A stretch of 7,762 nucleotides of DNA from Lachnospiraceae bacterium UBA1755. Its GTDB lineage: Bacteria > Bacillota > Clostridia > Lachnospirales > Lachnospiraceae. A program made the translations under genes and the position numbers. Under the pieces are notes generated by a model that was given only the letters and a program-made list of their open reading frames with translations, did no database searches and was not told the DNA's origin. The stretch spans positions 692 to 8,453 of the forward strand of contig DCHJ01000017.1 in assembly GCA_002314805.1 (NCBI GenBank). Reading direction: 5' to 3'. Each line of letters opens with the position of its first letter. Within the stretch, counting starts at the first letter, position 1. This document shows, piece by piece, positions 6,054 to 7,762 of this stretch.

Positions 6054-6108
6054 AAAACACAGGATTGTTCTCTCATGGACTATTTTATTTGTGTTTTCAC
6101 GCAATAGT
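6054..6108 (+). promoter_or_regulatory. putative expression-platform stem competing with P1
   Basis: AAAACACA (6054-6061) pairs perfectly with TGTGTTTT (6090-6097). The bases outside it can extend the helix: ACTATTG (6043-6049), which contains the 3' strand of aptamer P1, pairs with CAATAGT (6102-6108). This stem would exclude P1 and so could form when ligand is absent. CAATA (6102-6106) can instead fold locally with TATTG (6112-6116). The pairings are seen in the sequence; the switching role is inferred. Confidence 0.45.
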
Positions 6109-6120
6109 GATTATTGGCAG

Positions 6121-6146
6121 GCAGTCGTATATACGGCTGCGTTTTT
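6121..6146 (+). terminator. leader terminator before the BMP lipoprotein gene
   Basis: GCAGTCGTA and TACGGCTGC (6121-6140) pair over up to nine bases, with one G-T pair and a very short TA loop, followed by GTTTTT. It lies between the aptamer and the ribosome binding site, where a riboswitch-controlled terminator belongs. CGACT in the aptamer (6041-6045) can pair with AGTCG in its 5' arm (6123-6127), a possible antiterminator contact. Confidence 0.65.
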
Positions 6147-6178
6147 CATTTCTCAGTAAAAATTGGAGGAGGTTTGGA

Positions 6179-7489
6179 ATGAAGAAGTTTGTGTCAATGT
6201 TACTTGCAGCAGTGATGGTGGTTTCACTTGCAGCATGCGGCGGTTCAGCTAAGGCAACCGAGACAGAGGCAGCTGCAGCAGAGGCAGTTGCAGAGGCAGT
6301 TGAAGAGGCGGTTACAGAGGCAGTTGAGGAGAAGGCTGAGGTTACAGCTGAGACAGCTGCTGCAGCATCAGAGGATGCTCTTAAGGATCTTACAGTTGGT
6401 TTTATTTTCCTTCATGACGAGAATTCAACATATGACCGCAACTTTATGGTTGCAGCTAAGGCCGCTTGTGAGAACCTTGGCGTAAACTATCTTGAGAAGG
6501 TTGGTATCCCGGAGACTAACGAGTGCTACGAGGCAGCAGCAGATCTCGTAGACCGCGGTGCCGATATCGTTTTCGCTGATTCATTCGGTCATGAGTCATT
6601 CCTTATTCAGGCAGCAAAGGAGTTCCCTGAGGTTGATTTCTGCCACGCAACAGGCACCATGGCTCACACAGAGAATATTCCCAACTTCCACAACGCATTT
6701 GCAGCTATCTATGATGGCCGATATATGGCTGGTGTTGCAGCAGGTCTCAAGCTTCAGGAGATGATCGATGCAGGCCAGATCAAGCCGGAGGAAGCAAAGT
6801 GCGGTTACGTTGGTGCATTCACATACGCAGAGGTTATCTCGGGCTACACAGCATGGTTCCTTGGAGTAAGAAGCATCGTTCCGGAAGCAACAATGGAAGT
6901 ACAGTTCACAGGCTCATGGTATGATGAGGCTCTTGAGAAGGAAGCTGCTCAGACTCTTATCAACAACGGCTGCGTACTCCTTTCACAGCATGCAGATTCA
7001 ATGGGTGCTCCCACAGCATGTGAAGAGGCCGGTATCCCGGATGTATCCTACAACGGATCAACAATTGATGCATGTCCCAATACCTTCATCGTTTCTTCAA
7101 GGATCGACTGGACACCGTATTTCGAGTATATGATCAATTGCAAGGCAAACGGTGAGCAGATCGCTGAGGACTGGGTCGGATCACTCGAGACAGGCTCTGT
7201 AGTTCTTACAGATGTAAATGAGAATGTTGCAGCAGCAGGTACTGTTGAGAAGCTTGAAGAGGTTAAGGCTGCTCTTATTTCAGGAGAAAAGCACGTATTT
7301 GAGACGGCTGCATTTACAGTTGAGGGCAAGGTGCTTGAGTCCTATATGGCTGACGTTGATACAGATGAAGCATATGAGGCTGACACAGAGGTTATCTCTG
7401 ATGGTTATTTCCATGAGTCAGAGTACCGTTCGGCACCGTACTTCGGTATCATGATCGACGGCATCACAACTCTTAACGCAATGTTCTGA
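6179..7489 (+). CDS. BMP-family substrate-binding lipoprotein, probable nucleoside ABC importer
   Basis: This is an extracellular, membrane-anchored solute-binding protein of the BMP (Bmp/PnrA/Med) family, whose studied members bind nucleosides for ABC import. It has 436 aa. A lipoprotein signal peptide spans 1-19, with lipobox LAAC and lipidated Cys20. An Ala/Glu-rich linker follows (about 24-65), then the periplasmic-binding-protein fold starting at LTVGFIFLHDENSTYDRNF (71-89). Further family-like blocks are FADSFGHESF (132-141), YDGRYMAGVAAGL (178-190) and SSRIDWTPYFEYM (306-318). GGAGGAGG at 6165-6172 sets the start. The open frame continues upstream to 6032, but that part overlaps the aptamer and leader terminator and is not coding. 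The gene lies behind the purine-type riboswitch and before an ABC ATPase. The substrate, likely purine nucleosides or bases, is inferred from family and context. Confidence 0.9.
   Translation: MKKFVSMLLAAVMVVSLAACGGSAKATETEAAAAEAVAEAVEEAVTEAVEEKAEVTAETAAAASEDALKDLTVGFIFLHDENSTYDRNFMVAAKAACENLGVNYLEKVGIPETNECYEAAADLVDRGADIVFADSFGHESFLIQAAKEFPEVDFCHATGTMAHTENIPNFHNAFAAIYDGRYMAGVAAGLKLQEMIDAGQIKPEEAKCGYVGAFTYAEVISGYTAWFLGVRSIVPEATMEVQFTGSWYDEALEKEAAQTLINNGCVLLSQHADSMGAPTACEEAGIPDVSYNGSTIDACPNTFIVSSRIDWTPYFEYMINCKANGEQIAEDWVGSLETGSVVLTDVNENVAAAGTVEKLEEVKAALISGEKHVFETAAFTVEGKVLESYMADVDTDEAYEADTEVISDGYFHESEYRSAPYFGIMIDGITTLNAMF
6278..6325 (+). repeat. 12-bp tandem repeat encoding the Ala/Glu/Val linker
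   Basis: Four in-frame 12-base units close to gcagaggcagtt encode AEAV, AEAV, EEAV and TEAV (residues 34-49) in the linker between the lipid anchor and the binding domain. More diverged units (GAG-rich and GCT-rich) continue to about 6365. Such an array can change length by slippage without breaking the frame. Confidence 0.75.
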
Positions 7490-7498
7490 TCAGGTTTT

Positions 7499-7537
7499 AT
7501 AAGGCGGGGCTTAATTGCCTCGCCTTATCTTGTTTTT
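7499..7537 (+). terminator. strong intrinsic terminator after the BMP gene
   Basis: ATAAGGCGGGGC (7499-7510) pairs with GCCTCGCCTTAT (7517-7528) over 12 bases with one G-T pair and a six-base TTAATT loop. It is followed by CTTGTTTTT. It begins ten bases after the stop codon. It should make the binding-protein message more abundant than a read-through message for the transporter genes. Confidence 0.9.
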
Positions 7538-7538
7538 A

Positions 7539-7547
7539 TGGTATAAT
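7539..7547 (+). promoter_or_regulatory. extended -10 promoter for the ABC ATPase gene
   Basis: A consensus TATAAT (7542-7547) is preceded by TGG, giving an extended -10 element directly behind the terminator tail. The expected -35 position (about 7519-7524) falls within the terminator's 3' arm and shows no good match. Transcription would start near 7554, about 43 bases before the ATPase start codon. Confidence 0.55.
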
Positions 7548-7596
7548 GTTTACGTCACCATTTTCACCCGCGTACAATAATTAAAGGAGGCCCTGA

Positions 7597-7762
7597 ATGC
7601 CCACTCCTGCCATTGAATTAAAAAACATTACAAAGGCATTTGGCACTAAGGTTATTGCCAACAAAAATGTATGTTTAAAAGTCAATTACGGTGAGATACT
7701 TGCCATTCTCGGTGAGAACGGCAGTGGTAAGACCACACTTCTCAACATGATCTCCGGAATCT
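7597..7762 (+). CDS. ABC transporter ATP-binding protein, N-terminal fragment
   Basis: The first 55 codons of an ATPase are present, and the gene runs off the right edge of the window. The product begins MPTPAIELKNITKAFG, a typical ABC ATPase beta-strand start, with an aromatic A-loop-region residue (Phe15). The Walker A motif GENGSGKTT follows at about residues 39-47. Walker B, the signature motif and any second ATPase half lie outside. AAGGAGG at 7584-7590 fixes the start. Following a BMP lipoprotein, it is most likely the tandem-domain ATPase of a nucleoside importer (the YufO/NupA/RbsA-like type), with permeases expected further right. Only the ABC ATPase identity is visible; the rest is inferred from order. 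Confidence 0.88.
   Translation, partial: MPTPAIELKNITKAFGTKVIANKNVCLKVNYGEILAILGENGSGKTTLLNMISGI

Noticed and set aside
6032..6178. Upstream extension of the BMP lipoprotein frame by 49 codons
   Set aside because: It overlaps the aptamer and leader terminator and would bury the lipoprotein signal peptide inside the protein. The ATG at 6179 has a strong ribosome binding site.
6228..6485. Gln/Arg/Leu-rich frame inside the lipoprotein gene
   Set aside because: This is an out-of-frame reading of the GCAGAGGCAGTT repeats, with no start signals of its own.

Overview
The window reads as chromosomal DNA of an anaerobic Firmicute, most likely a Lachnospiraceae-type clostridium. The grounds are strong purine-rich ribosome binding sites (AAGGAGG class), Gram-positive style intrinsic terminators, a clostridial type of BMP-family lipoprotein, and PheS/PheT/Xpt proteins close to Firmicute forms. 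I see no insertion sequence, phage gene, tRNA, rRNA or CRISPR array. All supported genes are on the + strand.

Region 1 (1-971): a degenerate 16-bp tandem repeat leads into a 74-aa two-helix membrane protein. A repeat-bearing, structured spacer follows, with a good sigma-A promoter at 417-445, and then a 143-aa three-helix membrane protein. Neither protein is one I recognise.

Region 2 (1057-4519): pheS and pheT, 16 bases apart, encode both subunits of phenylalanyl-tRNA synthetase. No T-box leader precedes them within the window.

Region 3 (4520-5936): a 207-base GC-rich spacer full of small hairpins, then a 144-aa single-pass membrane protein with a likely coiled-coil tail, then xpt (xanthine phosphoribosyltransferase, purine salvage). 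A perfect 14-bp A/T-tract terminator closes this part.

Region 4 (5802-6178, 377 bases without a gene): after the terminator comes what I read as a purine-riboswitch-like aptamer (5969-6050). It has the two signature strings TTTCTACC and GACTA around a P3 hairpin, a closing P1 stem, and a downstream leader terminator (6121-6146). Its J1/2, L2 and L3 differ from the textbook guanine/adenine aptamer. It sits in front of a BMP-family substrate-binding lipoprotein (6179-7489), a family known for nucleoside uptake. A strong terminator and an extended -10 promoter then lead into the cut-off start of an ABC ATPase (7597 onward), probably the energising subunit of the same importer.

Functionally the right half is a purine module: salvage of xanthine by Xpt next to a probable nucleoside ABC importer whose binding protein appears to be controlled by a purine-sensing RNA. 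The variant aptamer is the most interesting object in the window. Everything else is largely ordinary core genome with some uncharacterised small membrane proteins.
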